The position numbers and the translations under genes were made by a program. Shown here one piece after another: positions 37,498-46,316 of a DNA stretch of 64,000 bases. Source of the DNA: Ferroplasma acidarmanus Fer1. Lineage in GTDB: Archaea > Thermoplasmatota > Thermoplasmata > Thermoplasmatales > Thermoplasmataceae. Every line of letters starts with the position of its first letter. Position 1 is the stretch's first letter. Location of the stretch: contig NC_021592.1 of the NCBI RefSeq assembly GCF_000152265.2, positions 1,612,001 through 1,676,000 of the forward strand, read 5' to 3'. The notes below the pieces were generated by a model, which was not told where the DNA came from, made no database searches, and worked only from the letters and a program-made list of their open reading frames with translations.

Positions 37498-38622
37498 ATG
37501 ATATATGTTGGAATAGATATAGCTAAAAAGAAGTTTGATTATTGCATTATAAACAGTGAAATGAATTTAATAAAAAGGGGAATACTGATAAACAATAACT
37601 ATGGCTTCAGTGAATTTCTAAAGATAATAAAGAATTATAGAAATATAAAAATAGGAATGGAATCAACAAGTATATACCATGTGAATTTATACAATTATTT
37701 AATAGAAAACAGTCGCAGTGCAATAATATTAAACTCTCTGGAGACAAAATTATTGAAGAGTTCAAGGATAAGGAAGAATAAGACAGATAAAATAGATGCA
37801 GAAGCAATAGCAAAATATATTATCATACGTAAAAACAATATAATTACCATGGATAAAAATACTGAGAATACTTACACAAATCTTAAGGAATACGTATACA
37901 CATACATAAGAATAAACAGGAAAATAACAATGGCAAAGAACCAGTTAATAGTAGATATGGATCTATTATACCCCGGATTAACCGCGGTGGCCAATGTTAA
38001 TTCCAAATATTTCATGGAAATAATAAGCAACATAGATCAAATCATTGAAAATAATTATAAAATAAAATATATCAGTGACAGTAAACACAGTGAAATAAGA
38101 AATATCTTAATAAACAGCAATACTAATAATGCAGTCAAATACGACATAGATATAAACATTGAAACACTGGAATTATTGAACAAGCAGTTAATGAAAACAA
38201 AAAATATCATAGAAGATGAGTATAATAGTATGGATTCCAAAATAAAGACAATTCCAGGAATAGGGACTATAACAGGTTCTATAATATTGTCATCTATAGG
38301 AGACATAAACAGGTTTGATTCTATTATAAAGCTAAGGGCCTATTCAGGTATGGATCCAGTGGTTAAACAATCTGGGGATTATAATATTACATCAAAAATA
38401 TCAAAAAGGGGAAACCCGTTAATAAGGTATGCACTGTATTTATCAACTGTATCTGCTATTAGATTTAATCCAGTAATTAAAAGATATTACACAAGGAAGA
38501 AGAATGATGGCATGAAAGGAAATAAGCTATTAATTGCGTGTTCCAACAAATTACTGAATATCATATACTCCGTATTGAAGAATAATAAGGATTTTGAAGA
38601 TCCTCTGAATAATATAAATTAA
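37498..38622 (+). CDS. IS110-family transposase/recombinase
   Basis: A 374-residue DEDD recombinase. The N-terminal RuvC-like domain shows MIYVGIDIAKKKFDY (first Asp), IGMESTSIYH (Glu) and KTDKIDAEAIAKY (last acids). The C-terminal Tnp-20 domain shows IPGIGTITGSIILSSIGDINRF and YSGMDPVVKQSG, with a serine in SKISKRGNPLIRYALY. The start is the ATG directly behind the GGAGGT site at 37489-37494; an in-frame upstream ATG exists but lacks a site. Frame intact, so the element could be mobile. Confidence 0.9.
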   Translation: MIYVGIDIAKKKFDYCIINSEMNLIKRGILINNNYGFSEFLKIIKNYRNIKIGMESTSIYHVNLYNYLIENSRSAIILNSLETKLLKSSRIRKNKTDKIDAEAIAKYIIIRKNNIITMDKNTENTYTNLKEYVYTYIRINRKITMAKNQLIVDMDLLYPGLTAVANVNSKYFMEIISNIDQIIENNYKIKYISDSKHSEIRNILINSNTNNAVKYDIDINIETLELLNKQLMKTKNIIEDEYNSMDSKIKTIPGIGTITGSIILSSIGDINRFDSIIKLRAYSGMDPVVKQSGDYNITSKISKRGNPLIRYALYLSTVSAIRFNPVIKRYYTRKKNDGMKGNKLLIACSNKLLNIIYSVLKNNKDFEDPLNNIN

Positions 38623-39418
38623 AAAATAATTAAAGAAAATACGTATTTTTGAATATCAATAGCGTAAGCTATAGAAGTTATGAATATTTATATGTAAAAA
38701 GTAAAATTAATATAGTATACTATATAAACATTATAATATAGAAAAAAGAGTTAAAGAAAAGGTGAAGTTAAACAATAAAAAAATAAAATACATAATCAAA
38801 CAGAAAGAAAAAGGAGAATCATCTAAGAAATTAGCAATTATTTATGGAGTAACTGTAAGGTACATAAATAAGATCTATTTCAATTATTTAGAATATGGAA
38901 AAGAAGAATTATATAAAACAGGAAGAAAGAAAAAGAATATAGACAGCAATACAGAGGAATTAATAATTAACATAAGGGATAATTATCCTTTATCAGGGCC
39001 ATTGCCGATAGAGAAATACCTTAAGGATAAGGGTATACAAATATCGCATAATATTATATACAGAATACTGTTAAAATACAATATGGTAAATGAGGATATT
39101 AATAAGAAGAACCAGAGAAAATACCTGAAGTATGAGAGGGAACATTCTAATTCACTATGGCATATGGACTGGACCAAGTACAGTGATAGTGAGAAATTGA
39201 TAATAATAGAGGATGATGCTTCAAGGTTCATAGTAGGAATGGGAATATACAATGAGGAAACAATAGATAATACAATAGAAGCACTGGAGATAGCTATACA
39301 GTTATGTGGAAAGCCTGAGGAGATATTAACAGACCATGGAACACAGTTCTTCTCAAATGGAAAGAATGGAATACCTGGAGACCACAATAAGTTCCAGGAA
39401 TATTTAGACAACAATAAT

Positions 39419-40417
39419 TAGGGTGTCTCACATTTTAACAATTGACGATTTTCATTATCTTCCTCGGTTTTTCTCCCAGTTCCCTGTTTGATATTACCAT
39501 GAGATTGTACGCAATGGCCTTTAATCCAATTGCAGTATCATAATCCCTGTTCACAGTGTACCAGATATTCTCGCACTTCAGTATCTCTTCAAGTATGCTG
39601 AAAGTACGTTCTATTTCCCATCTAAGAGGATACATTGAAGCATATTCTTTTCTCAGGTCAATGCCTATTTTCCTGTTTACGGGTAACTTATTAGGAATAA
39701 TTCCCCTTCTTTTATTGGTATCAATTACAGGTAGAGCATGTGTATTTTCAAATATATAATCATAAATATCTGATGCATCGTAAGCTGAATCTGCAAGAAT
39801 ATATGAGAAGCCTCTCACAGAATCCACCATATTATGCGACACATGGGAATCATGCATATTTCCCTTTGTAATAAGCCATTCCATTATAATGAGAGAATCT
39901 ATATCTATTGACATATGGCATTTTCTACCATAAGACCATCCCTTTGTGGTCTTTGACCATCCAGATACAGGGTCTTTATAATTACTCCATACTTTTCTCC
40001 TCATTGCAGTTGAATGCTTGCATGTATGGATTATAAATGAATCTATTGCAGCTATTGATTCAACTGAATAAAGATAGGTAATTTCGTTGTTTACTGCATG
40101 GAGGTCTATCATCCTTGCCCTCCTTGAAAGGGTCTGGAAGCTTGGTATTTCTGTGATACCAGCCATTCTGATATATTCCTCATGGTTTGTGAGGAATATT
40201 CTGGCTGATCTATAAGATATATTGAAAATCTGTAAAACTATCAGTACCTTCAATATCTGTCTATCTGTGTACTTTCTTTTCCTGTCATCAGGCGAAACAA
40301 TATTATCTATGATTTCCATAATCAATGGGATTTGCTGTGAGGGCATATCCCATTATTGTTTTTTTGTTAATAATGTTCGACATTTGTCTGATATTTTATG
40401 AAATGTGAGACACCCTA
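39419..40417 (-). mobile_element. IS5-family insertion sequence with 9-bp target duplication
   Basis: A 999-bp element with perfect 17-bp terminal repeats (TAGGGTGTCTCACATTT at 39419, complement ending at 40417). AACAATAAT duplications lie at 39410-39418 and 40418-40426. A 9-bp duplication is typical of the IS903-like branch of IS5. It interrupts the IS481 transposase gene. Confidence 0.93.
39435..40346 (-). CDS. IS5-family DDE transposase
   Basis: A 303-residue transposase with first Asp in IAAIDSFIIHTCKHS, second Asp in YILADSAYDASDIYDY and Glu in PLRWEIERTFSILEEILKCENIWY. The order and the RWEIERTFS block are typical of IS5. Frame and element ends are intact, consistent with recent activity. 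A remnant of a related element is at 35681-35780. Confidence 0.9.
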   Translation of the reverse strand: MPSQQIPLIMEIIDNIVSPDDRKRKYTDRQILKVLIVLQIFNISYRSARIFLTNHEEYIRMAGITEIPSFQTLSRRARMIDLHAVNNEITYLYSVESIAAIDSFIIHTCKHSTAMRRKVWSNYKDPVSGWSKTTKGWSYGRKCHMSIDIDSLIIMEWLITKGNMHDSHVSHNMVDSVRGFSYILADSAYDASDIYDYIFENTHALPVIDTNKRRGIIPNKLPVNRKIGIDLRKEYASMYPLRWEIERTFSILEEILKCENIWYTVNRDYDTAIGLKAIAYNLMVISNRELGEKPRKIMKIVNC

Positions 40418-40689
40418 AACAATAATATAAAACATATACTGGGGAGGATAGATCATCCACAGACAAATGGTAAACTGGAAAGGCTGAACTATACAATAAA
40501 ACGTTTAAGGCCTTATTTCAGTACCTGGGATGAAGTTTTATATTACTATAATTATAAGAGAAGGCATATGTCATTATCCATAGATGACAGGCCTGTTGTA
40601 ACACCATCTATGGCATATGAAGAAAAAGGAGGTAAGTTAAATGTTAAAGAACAATAAATATATAAAGGAACTAATTACCAGATATCACA

Positions 40690-40703
40690 CCGTACGTATT
40701 ATC
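40690..40703 (+). repeat. 14-bp target-site duplication, right copy
   Basis: CCGTACGTATTATC, identical to 37257-37270. It ends only a few bases before the TATA box of the peptide-transporter operon. Confidence 0.85.
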
Positions 40704-40707
40704 CAAA

Positions 40708-40720
40708 AATATTAAATATA
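40708..40720 (+). promoter_or_regulatory. TATA box of the peptide ABC transporter operon
   Basis: AATATTAAATATA is centred about 24 bp before the TTG start at 40738. It lies immediately beyond the IS481 target duplication, so the upstream promoter context is transposon DNA. Confidence 0.5.
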
Positions 40721-40737
40721 GCAATATTATTAGTCAT

Positions 40738-41724
40738 TTGATCTCATTGAACCCATATCTAGTTGTTAGAAAAGTTATACAGGACGTGGTATTAGTTATA
40801 TTCATTCTCATAATACTGTATATAGTATTTAGACTAATGCCCGGTAGCCCGGTCGACCTATTTTTGCATGGTTTGAAGCATCCAACAGCAGCGGACAAAC
40901 TTAGAATTGAGAAAGAACTAGGTTTGGCTGGTGGTAAATTCTCCCTTAGCGGATTCATTATATATTTAAAGGACATGATTACGTTTCATTTCGGAGATGA
41001 TTATTATACCGGTGAGAGTGTTATATTTATGATAAGCCAGGCTTTACCCTATACATTATTATTGTTCGGAGTTGCAGCGGTATTGTCATTTGTAATAGGT
41101 TTACCGCTGGGTATATACACATCTTTTTTAAAGGGCAAAAAATCAGAAGGTGGTGTGATATCTACAGCTACCATCCTAAATTCAATACCATTTTTTGTAC
41201 TGGCCATTGTAGTTTGGGTTTACTTGGCTGCCTATCTTAAAATATTTCCAATAACTGCAGTCTTCCCTCTTAGATATATTACACATCCTTCGCTTGGAAC
41301 GCTCAAAGTAGTGGCTTATGATTATGCAATGCCCATATTAACTCTCACAGCTATAGAATCGATGGGCCATCTTTTAACTATGAGAGCGGCAATGGTATCT
41401 GTGTTGGGAGAAGATTTTATAACGACTGCGGAGGCTAAGGGAGTAAAAAGGAAAAATATAATGTTGCATCATGCAGCTAGAAATGCAATGGTTCCAATGT
41501 CCACAAGAATGGCACTTGAATTTGCATTTTTAATGAGTGGCGCTGTAATAGTGGAGGTTATTTTTGGCATTCCCGGTATGGGAACAGCACTATATGAATC
41601 GACACTCAAGGAAGATTACCCATTCGCAGAAGGTGCATTGTTTATAATTTCTCTGATAGTAATACTTACGTATTCTATAGTAGATTTTATACACGCATGG
41701 ATAGACCCGAGGATAAAGGTGTGA
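40738..41724 (+). CDS. dppB: Peptide ABC transporter permease, DppB-like
   Basis: A 328-residue permease subunit with six predicted helices. It has the N-terminal FRLMPGSPVDLF motif of the DppB/OppB type and the EAA loop TTAEAKGVKRKNIMLHHAARNAMVP, which contacts the ATPase. It forms the membrane channel for oligopeptide import together with the next gene. The start is a TTG placed at leaderless distance from a TATA box; a second TTG lies 9 bp further. The next gene starts 3 bp after the stop codon. Confidence 0.9.
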   Translation: MISLNPYLVVRKVIQDVVLVIFILIILYIVFRLMPGSPVDLFLHGLKHPTAADKLRIEKELGLAGGKFSLSGFIIYLKDMITFHFGDDYYTGESVIFMISQALPYTLLLFGVAAVLSFVIGLPLGIYTSFLKGKKSEGGVISTATILNSIPFFVLAIVVWVYLAAYLKIFPITAVFPLRYITHPSLGTLKVVAYDYAMPILTLTAIESMGHLLTMRAAMVSVLGEDFITTAEAKGVKRKNIMLHHAARNAMVPMSTRMALEFAFLMSGAVIVEVIFGIPGMGTALYESTLKEDYPFAEGALFIISLIVILTYSIVDFIHAWIDPRIKV

Positions 41725-41727
41725 ATT

Positions 41728-43851
41728 ATGAGTAATAAAAGTTATAGAAAAGAAAAATTACAATTTCGGTTATACAATTTCAAGAAAAATTGGAGATTAT
41801 TTTATAATTCAAAATATGGTAAAGTAGGATTTTATATAGTTCTCATTTTTGTTGTATTAGCTTTAATTTCGCCATTGATAATCCAGCACAGTGATTCTTT
41901 AATATATACGGCTCCTGAAGGGGAGTTTACAGTGGCAGACAGACAGCTATCTTCAAAATTGCCTGTAATAGTTAGTGGAATAAGTGCATCATCCAGCTCT
42001 GCAGATGGAGTATATCTGGTATATACAGCATCCGCTTCAGGAATATATGGTGTAGATGTTTGTAATGGGACTTTTTATCATTTAGATCAGAGTCGCACAC
42101 CCGTAAATAATATAACTGCAATTACTGCAGAAAGTCTAATAAGTGGTGTGCATACATACGTTATAGCAAATACTTCAGGCAACATCCTGATAGGAGAGAC
42201 AACATGGTCTTCAGGGATTGAAGGGCATGGAACACCTACCATGCAGGTTACAAAAATACCTATGAATAATGTAACAGGACTATTTACAAGTGGTTTTACA
42301 GATCATTCACTGATGGCATCGTACACCATTGAATACGATTCAGCATACTATGCCTATCCCGATTATCCTGTGTATATTTATATAATTTCACATAATACTA
42401 CAGGTTATTATTTAAACCAGTATTATATGTATAATCTGTTACACGGCACAAATGGTGCAGAACATTCTATTAAATTGCCATATAACGTAAAACCTACGAA
42501 TTATGAGTTTGATGCAGCAGGCTTTAGTAGCAGTGCAGAAGTTTTTGTTTCCCAGGGGAATCACCTTCTTGGATATACAACTACAGGCAAGCTTGAAACG
42601 AATATCACTTTAAAACAAAATATAAATATGATATACATACCAAGTGCATATAAAACGTCTAACAATTCATATAATAGAGTATTTGTTCAAGGCAATACGT
42701 CCATTTACAGTATTAACACTTTTAATGATTCTGAATCTATGATATTCAATACAGCAAATAGAATAACTACAGTATCCAGCACTGGAGGTTCTACAGGTTA
42801 CCCATCGTATGTGCTTGTAGGAGTATCAAATAAAACAATGTATATATTGGATAAGCCAAACAGTGTCTTAAGAACGATGTCATTGCCTATTAATATTAAT
42901 AGAATTGATGTCTTTTCAGATAATTTCCTTTTAGACAATGATACTGGAGCTTATATATTTTTACCGGCGGATCATATGGCAACCGGGTCTTATGTGTGGA
43001 GCCTGAGCTTTAAAAATGGTTCGTCCCCCTTATTCTTTGCGAACCCGTTAAGCGGTGGAAGAGAATCATTTGCTATTTCACACGGCGATAATATTTCTAT
43101 ATACTCAACTGCAGGCAAGGATCTGAATCCACTACCTCCAACATTGACTCCGGTAGGTGGAAATAGTATACTCCCGCTGGGAACAACTGCACATGGCAAT
43201 GATGCATGGTCGCAATTTATAGGTAGTTTCTTAACAGACATAGAAATAGGAATTACAGTTGGTATAGGTATACTCTTAATATCTTTAGCCATAGGCATGC
43301 TAATAGGTTATTTTGCTGGTATAGTAAGTGCGGGTTTTGAAACACTGTCTCTTGCAATATACCTGATACCCAGCCTTCCTTTACTTATTGTTGTAGCGGC
43401 AATAGTCGGGCCATCACTTACCGGGATAATACTGGTATTAACACTTCTAAGTTGGCCATTTGCAGCGTTTACCCTCATAGGTATAGTCAGAAGCCTCAAA
43501 AATAGGGCATTTGTTGATTCAGCAAAAGTATCAGGAGCAGGCACTTTCCAGATATTAAAGAATCATATGTTAAAAAATGTCACACCTATATTAGTTTATT
43601 TAACGGCAATTAATATTGGAGGGGCAGTGGCAGCAGTATCAACATTACAGGTTCTTGGGATAGCTCCACTAACAGTGCCGACATGGGGAGGAATGCTTGA
43701 TGGGTTCTACTCTGATGCTTTTGCATTGGCTCTGGCACCATGGTGGTTTATGCCCCCAATAATTGCAATTACACTATTCATATTAGCTTTCATATTCCTA
43801 TCCAGAGGAATGGATAACGTTGTAAATCCAAGAATAGGTGGTCGTAGATGA
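41728..43851 (+). CDS. dppC: Peptide ABC transporter permease, DppC-like, with large external insertion
   Basis: A 707-residue protein, more than twice the usual 280-300 of DppC. Helix 1 (about residues 34-54, VGFYIVLIFVVLALISPLII) is followed by about 430 residues rich in Ser, Thr, Asn, Tyr and Gly with repeated beta-like blocks, predicted outside the cell. The normal permease domain occupies residues about 490-705 with the EAA loop VDSAKVSGAGTFQILKNHML. The insertion may be a beta-propeller or beta-sandwich that binds peptides or stabilises the binding protein at low pH; this is inference. Its stop overlaps the ATPase gene by four bases. Confidence 0.87.
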   Translation: MSNKSYRKEKLQFRLYNFKKNWRLFYNSKYGKVGFYIVLIFVVLALISPLIIQHSDSLIYTAPEGEFTVADRQLSSKLPVIVSGISASSSSADGVYLVYTASASGIYGVDVCNGTFYHLDQSRTPVNNITAITAESLISGVHTYVIANTSGNILIGETTWSSGIEGHGTPTMQVTKIPMNNVTGLFTSGFTDHSLMASYTIEYDSAYYAYPDYPVYIYIISHNTTGYYLNQYYMYNLLHGTNGAEHSIKLPYNVKPTNYEFDAAGFSSSAEVFVSQGNHLLGYTTTGKLETNITLKQNINMIYIPSAYKTSNNSYNRVFVQGNTSIYSINTFNDSESMIFNTANRITTVSSTGGSTGYPSYVLVGVSNKTMYILDKPNSVLRTMSLPININRIDVFSDNFLLDNDTGAYIFLPADHMATGSYVWSLSFKNGSSPLFFANPLSGGRESFAISHGDNISIYSTAGKDLNPLPPTLTPVGGNSILPLGTTAHGNDAWSQFIGSFLTDIEIGITVGIGILLISLAIGMLIGYFAGIVSAGFETLSLAIYLIPSLPLLIVVAAIVGPSLTGIILVLTLLSWPFAAFTLIGIVRSLKNRAFVDSAKVSGAGTFQILKNHMLKNVTPILVYLTAINIGGAVAAVSTLQVLGIAPLTVPTWGGMLDGFYSDAFALALAPWWFMPPIIAITLFILAFIFLSRGMDNVVNPRIGGRR

Positions 43852-45968
43852 TTAATGAAGAAGAATCAAATGAAATAAACAAAATACCCTTAAAAATAGA
43901 GAACCTGTCTGTTACATTTAAAACCTTCGGTGGCATGGTTCATGCTCTGACTAACATAAACTTGACTTTGCATGAGGGAGAAACTTTGGGCATTTTAGGC
44001 GAGTCCGGTTCAGGAAAGAGTACAATAGCTATGTCTATAATGTCCCTGCTTGCGCCAAATGCAATAGTTGATGGAAGCATAACATTCAAGGATAACACAT
44101 ATGTTTCAGGCAGTGCCACAAAAATAAGCAGGAAGAGTAAAAAAACATTATATGAAAATCTCCGAAATATGAGGTGGAAGAATATATCAATGGTTTTCCA
44201 GGGTGCTATGAACTCATTTAATCCTGTTTATACTATAAGGAAACAGATTGCAGAGGCATTCAAAATACATACTGATTATACTGATGAAGAAATAGATAAA
44301 AAGCTCCTGGAGACCGTGAAATTAGCTGGATTAAATCCCTCGGTCCTTGATGCATATCCCCATGAATTGTCTGGAGGTATGAAACAGAGGGCGGTAATAG
44401 CAATGGCACTAGCCTTGGGTCCGGATATAGTTATAGCCGATGAACCAACAACAGGTCTCGATGTGATAACACAGGCTGAAATAATTTCTCAACTAAAAAA
44501 GTTAAAACAGGAGAATAAAATAAAATCGTTAATAATTATTTCCCACGATATAGGCGTTATATCCCAGCTAGCAGATCACATAGTTGTCCTGTATGCAGGA
44601 AAAATGATGGAATATGGCACGTCGAGGGATATTTATATTAATTCAAAAAATCCATATTCTATAGAACTTCTAAAGAGTTATCCGAGTATTAGTAATGGAA
44701 AGAAACATGTTAATGGTATTCCCGGTACATTACCAGATCCAATTAAACTTATAAGAGGATGCCGTTTTTATGAAAGATGTTATTTTGCAAACGATGTATG
44801 TAAAGAGAGTGACCCTGAACTAAAGAAAGTGGGAGATGAGCACTATAGTGCATGTTTCTTCGCAGACACACTTAAACCAAATAAATTAAATTCTGAGGAA
44901 TACAATGAAAATTATGTGGTAAGTAATGACAATATAATTGAAACAAAGAATTTAAAAAAATATTTTGATTTAAAAGGAGGTGCAGGTTCACTTTTTGCAA
45001 GATCACACAGTTTTGTACGGGCTGTGGATGATGTAAATATCTACTTAAGGAGAGGTGAAATACTTGGAATTGTTGGTGAATCTGGATCAGGCAAAACAAC
45101 ACTTGGGAGAACTCTCATAAAATTATACGAAGCTACCGGCGGTAATATATATTACCATTTAAACAACAAAACTATAGATATTACAAAATTAACTAAGAAG
45201 AATAGATCAGAGGAAGAATATAAGGAATTTAAAAGAAATATACAGATGATTTTTCAGGATCCCTATGATTCGTTGGACCCGAAGATGACCGTTTTCGATA
45301 TAGTATCAGAGCCTGTAATTGCCCATAGATATACCAATAATCCAGAAGAAATGCAAAATATGGTAGCAGCAGCTTTAAAGCAGGTTAATTTAAATCCACC
45401 CAGCAATTATCTTTACAGGTTTCCCTATGAGCTATCAGGTGGCGAAAAACAGCGTGTTGCAACCGCCAGGGCACTTATTTTAAAAACAAAGTTTATTATT
45501 GCCGATGAGCCCACGTCAATGCTCGACGTTTCTTTAAGGGCCGGATTTATGAACATGTTGAATAATATAAGGAAAACTGATGAGCTATCGGTAATATACA
45601 TCTCACATGATATAGCCTCTGTATATTATTTATCCGATAGAATTGCAGTTATGTACCTGGGTGTTCTGGTTGAATATGGCAATGCAGATGATATAATCAA
45701 TAATCCTTTACATCCATATACAAAAGCTTTAATCAGGGCAATACCTCTACCAACTCCTGATTGGGATCCAGGAGATATAGAAATAATCGGAGAAATAGGA
45801 AATGCTATAAATGTAGAAAAAGGTTGCAGATTCTATGGCCGTTGTATATACCATCAGAAAATATGCAAGGATACTCCGCCTCCATTGAAAGAAGTAAATG
45901 GGCATTCCTATGTATGTCATTTCACCGAAGAAGAATTATTGAGGAACAAAAATGAGTTTAAGCGATAA
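43848..45968 (+). CDS. Peptide ABC transporter ATPase, fused DppD-DppF
   Basis: Two complete ABC ATPase domains in 706 residues. The first has Walker A GESGSGKST (51-59) and signature LSGGMKQR near 172; the second has GESGSGKTT near 410 and LSGGEKQR near 527. Each is followed by the cysteine-containing oligopeptide-transporter tail (GCRFYERCYFANDVC and GCRFYGRCIYHQKIC). In most organisms these are two proteins; the fusion fixes a one-to-one ratio. It energises the two permeases upstream. The stop lies 17 bp inside the following small membrane-protein gene. Confidence 0.93.
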   Translation: MINEEESNEINKIPLKIENLSVTFKTFGGMVHALTNINLTLHEGETLGILGESGSGKSTIAMSIMSLLAPNAIVDGSITFKDNTYVSGSATKISRKSKKTLYENLRNMRWKNISMVFQGAMNSFNPVYTIRKQIAEAFKIHTDYTDEEIDKKLLETVKLAGLNPSVLDAYPHELSGGMKQRAVIAMALALGPDIVIADEPTTGLDVITQAEIISQLKKLKQENKIKSLIIISHDIGVISQLADHIVVLYAGKMMEYGTSRDIYINSKNPYSIELLKSYPSISNGKKHVNGIPGTLPDPIKLIRGCRFYERCYFANDVCKESDPELKKVGDEHYSACFFADTLKPNKLNSEEYNENYVVSNDNIIETKNLKKYFDLKGGAGSLFARSHSFVRAVDDVNIYLRRGEILGIVGESGSGKTTLGRTLIKLYEATGGNIYYHLNNKTIDITKLTKKNRSEEEYKEFKRNIQMIFQDPYDSLDPKMTVFDIVSEPVIAHRYTNNPEEMQNMVAAALKQVNLNPPSNYLYRFPYELSGGEKQRVATARALILKTKFIIADEPTSMLDVSLRAGFMNMLNNIRKTDELSVIYISHDIASVYYLSDRIAVMYLGVLVEYGNADDIINNPLHPYTKALIRAIPLPTPDWDPGDIEIIGEIGNAINVEKGCRFYGRCIYHQKICKDTPPPLKEVNGHSYVCHFTEEELLRNKNEFKR

Positions 45969-46293
45969 GCCTAAACTAAAATTTTCTTTAATACCAATTA
46001 TAATACTAATTGCTATGATATTTATACCGTTGCCTTTTCACTTCTTTTTTAGATTTAATTACATTTATTATATGCCAGTCCTATTTTTTATTGCAGGATT
46101 TTTTGTGATTTTTGTAGGTGCGTGGTACGATTTTGGCGCAAAAAAGTATGTTACATCTTTGTTTCAATCAAGGCAGCACATTGAAGATTCTGATTTTAAC
46201 GATATATATAAGCAACAATTAATTATGACACTGATATTTATTGGCATTGGAATATTGTACATGATTGTTGGGTATGTCATTTTTGTAATATAA
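45952..46293 (+). CDS. Small membrane protein, last gene of the peptide transporter operon
   Basis: A 113-residue protein with three hydrophobic segments: about 13-30 (IPIIILIAMIFIPLPFHFF), 35-60 (YMPVLFFIAGFFVIFVGAWY) and 90-112 (MTLIFIGIGILYMIVGYVIFVI). No family recognised. It overlaps the fused ATPase gene by 17 bp, so it is cotranslated with it. It could be an accessory subunit of the transporter. It converges with the tricorn gene, leaving 23 bp between stop codons. Confidence 0.6.
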   Translation: MSLSDKPKLKFSLIPIIILIAMIFIPLPFHFFFRFNYIYYMPVLFFIAGFFVIFVGAWYDFGAKKYVTSLFQSRQHIEDSDFNDIYKQQLIMTLIFIGIGILYMIVGYVIFVI

Positions 46294-46316
46294 CCAAATT
46301 CTGGATATAAGTATAT

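Larger units (their letters stand above)
37303..38728 (+). mobile_element. IS110-family element nested in the IS481 leader (ends estimated)
   Basis: IS110 elements lack clear inverted repeats, so the ends are inferred. In the simple IS481 copy only about 67 bp separate the outer end from the transposase start, whereas here 1.49 kb do. Bases that align with the IS481 leader stop near 37303 and resume near 38728. The excess contains the IS110 transposase with about 190 bp of 5' and about 105 bp of 3' non-coding sequence. Confidence 0.6.
38762..40657 (+). pseudogene. IS481-type transposase split by an IS5 element
   Basis: The frame begins with GTG at 38762 (residues like KLNNKKIKYIIKQKEKGESS) and is broken at 39418 by the IS5 insertion. 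It resumes exactly in frame at 40427 and ends at 40657. Without the insertion it would encode 295 residues with an N-terminal helix-turn-helix and an rve integrase domain (HMDWTKY, TDHGTQF, HPQTNGKLERL). No other lesion is present, so the interruption looks recent. The catalytic middle is almost identical to the second copy at 50782-51645, while the N-terminus is only about half identical. Confidence 0.88.
37271..40689 (+). mobile_element. IS481-type element containing IS110 and IS5 insertions
   Basis: Terminal inverted repeats of about 30 bp are visible. The left end TATGATATCACG...AGTTCCTT (37271 on) matches the complement of the right end TGTGATATCTGG...AGTTCCTT (ending 40689). Both ends resemble those of the second IS481 element at 50731-51712. 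A 14-bp target duplication flanks it. Of its 3.4 kb, 999 bp plus a 9-bp repeat are an IS5 element and roughly 1.4 kb an IS110 element. The remainder is close to 980 bp, the size of the second IS481 copy (982 bp). Confidence 0.82.
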
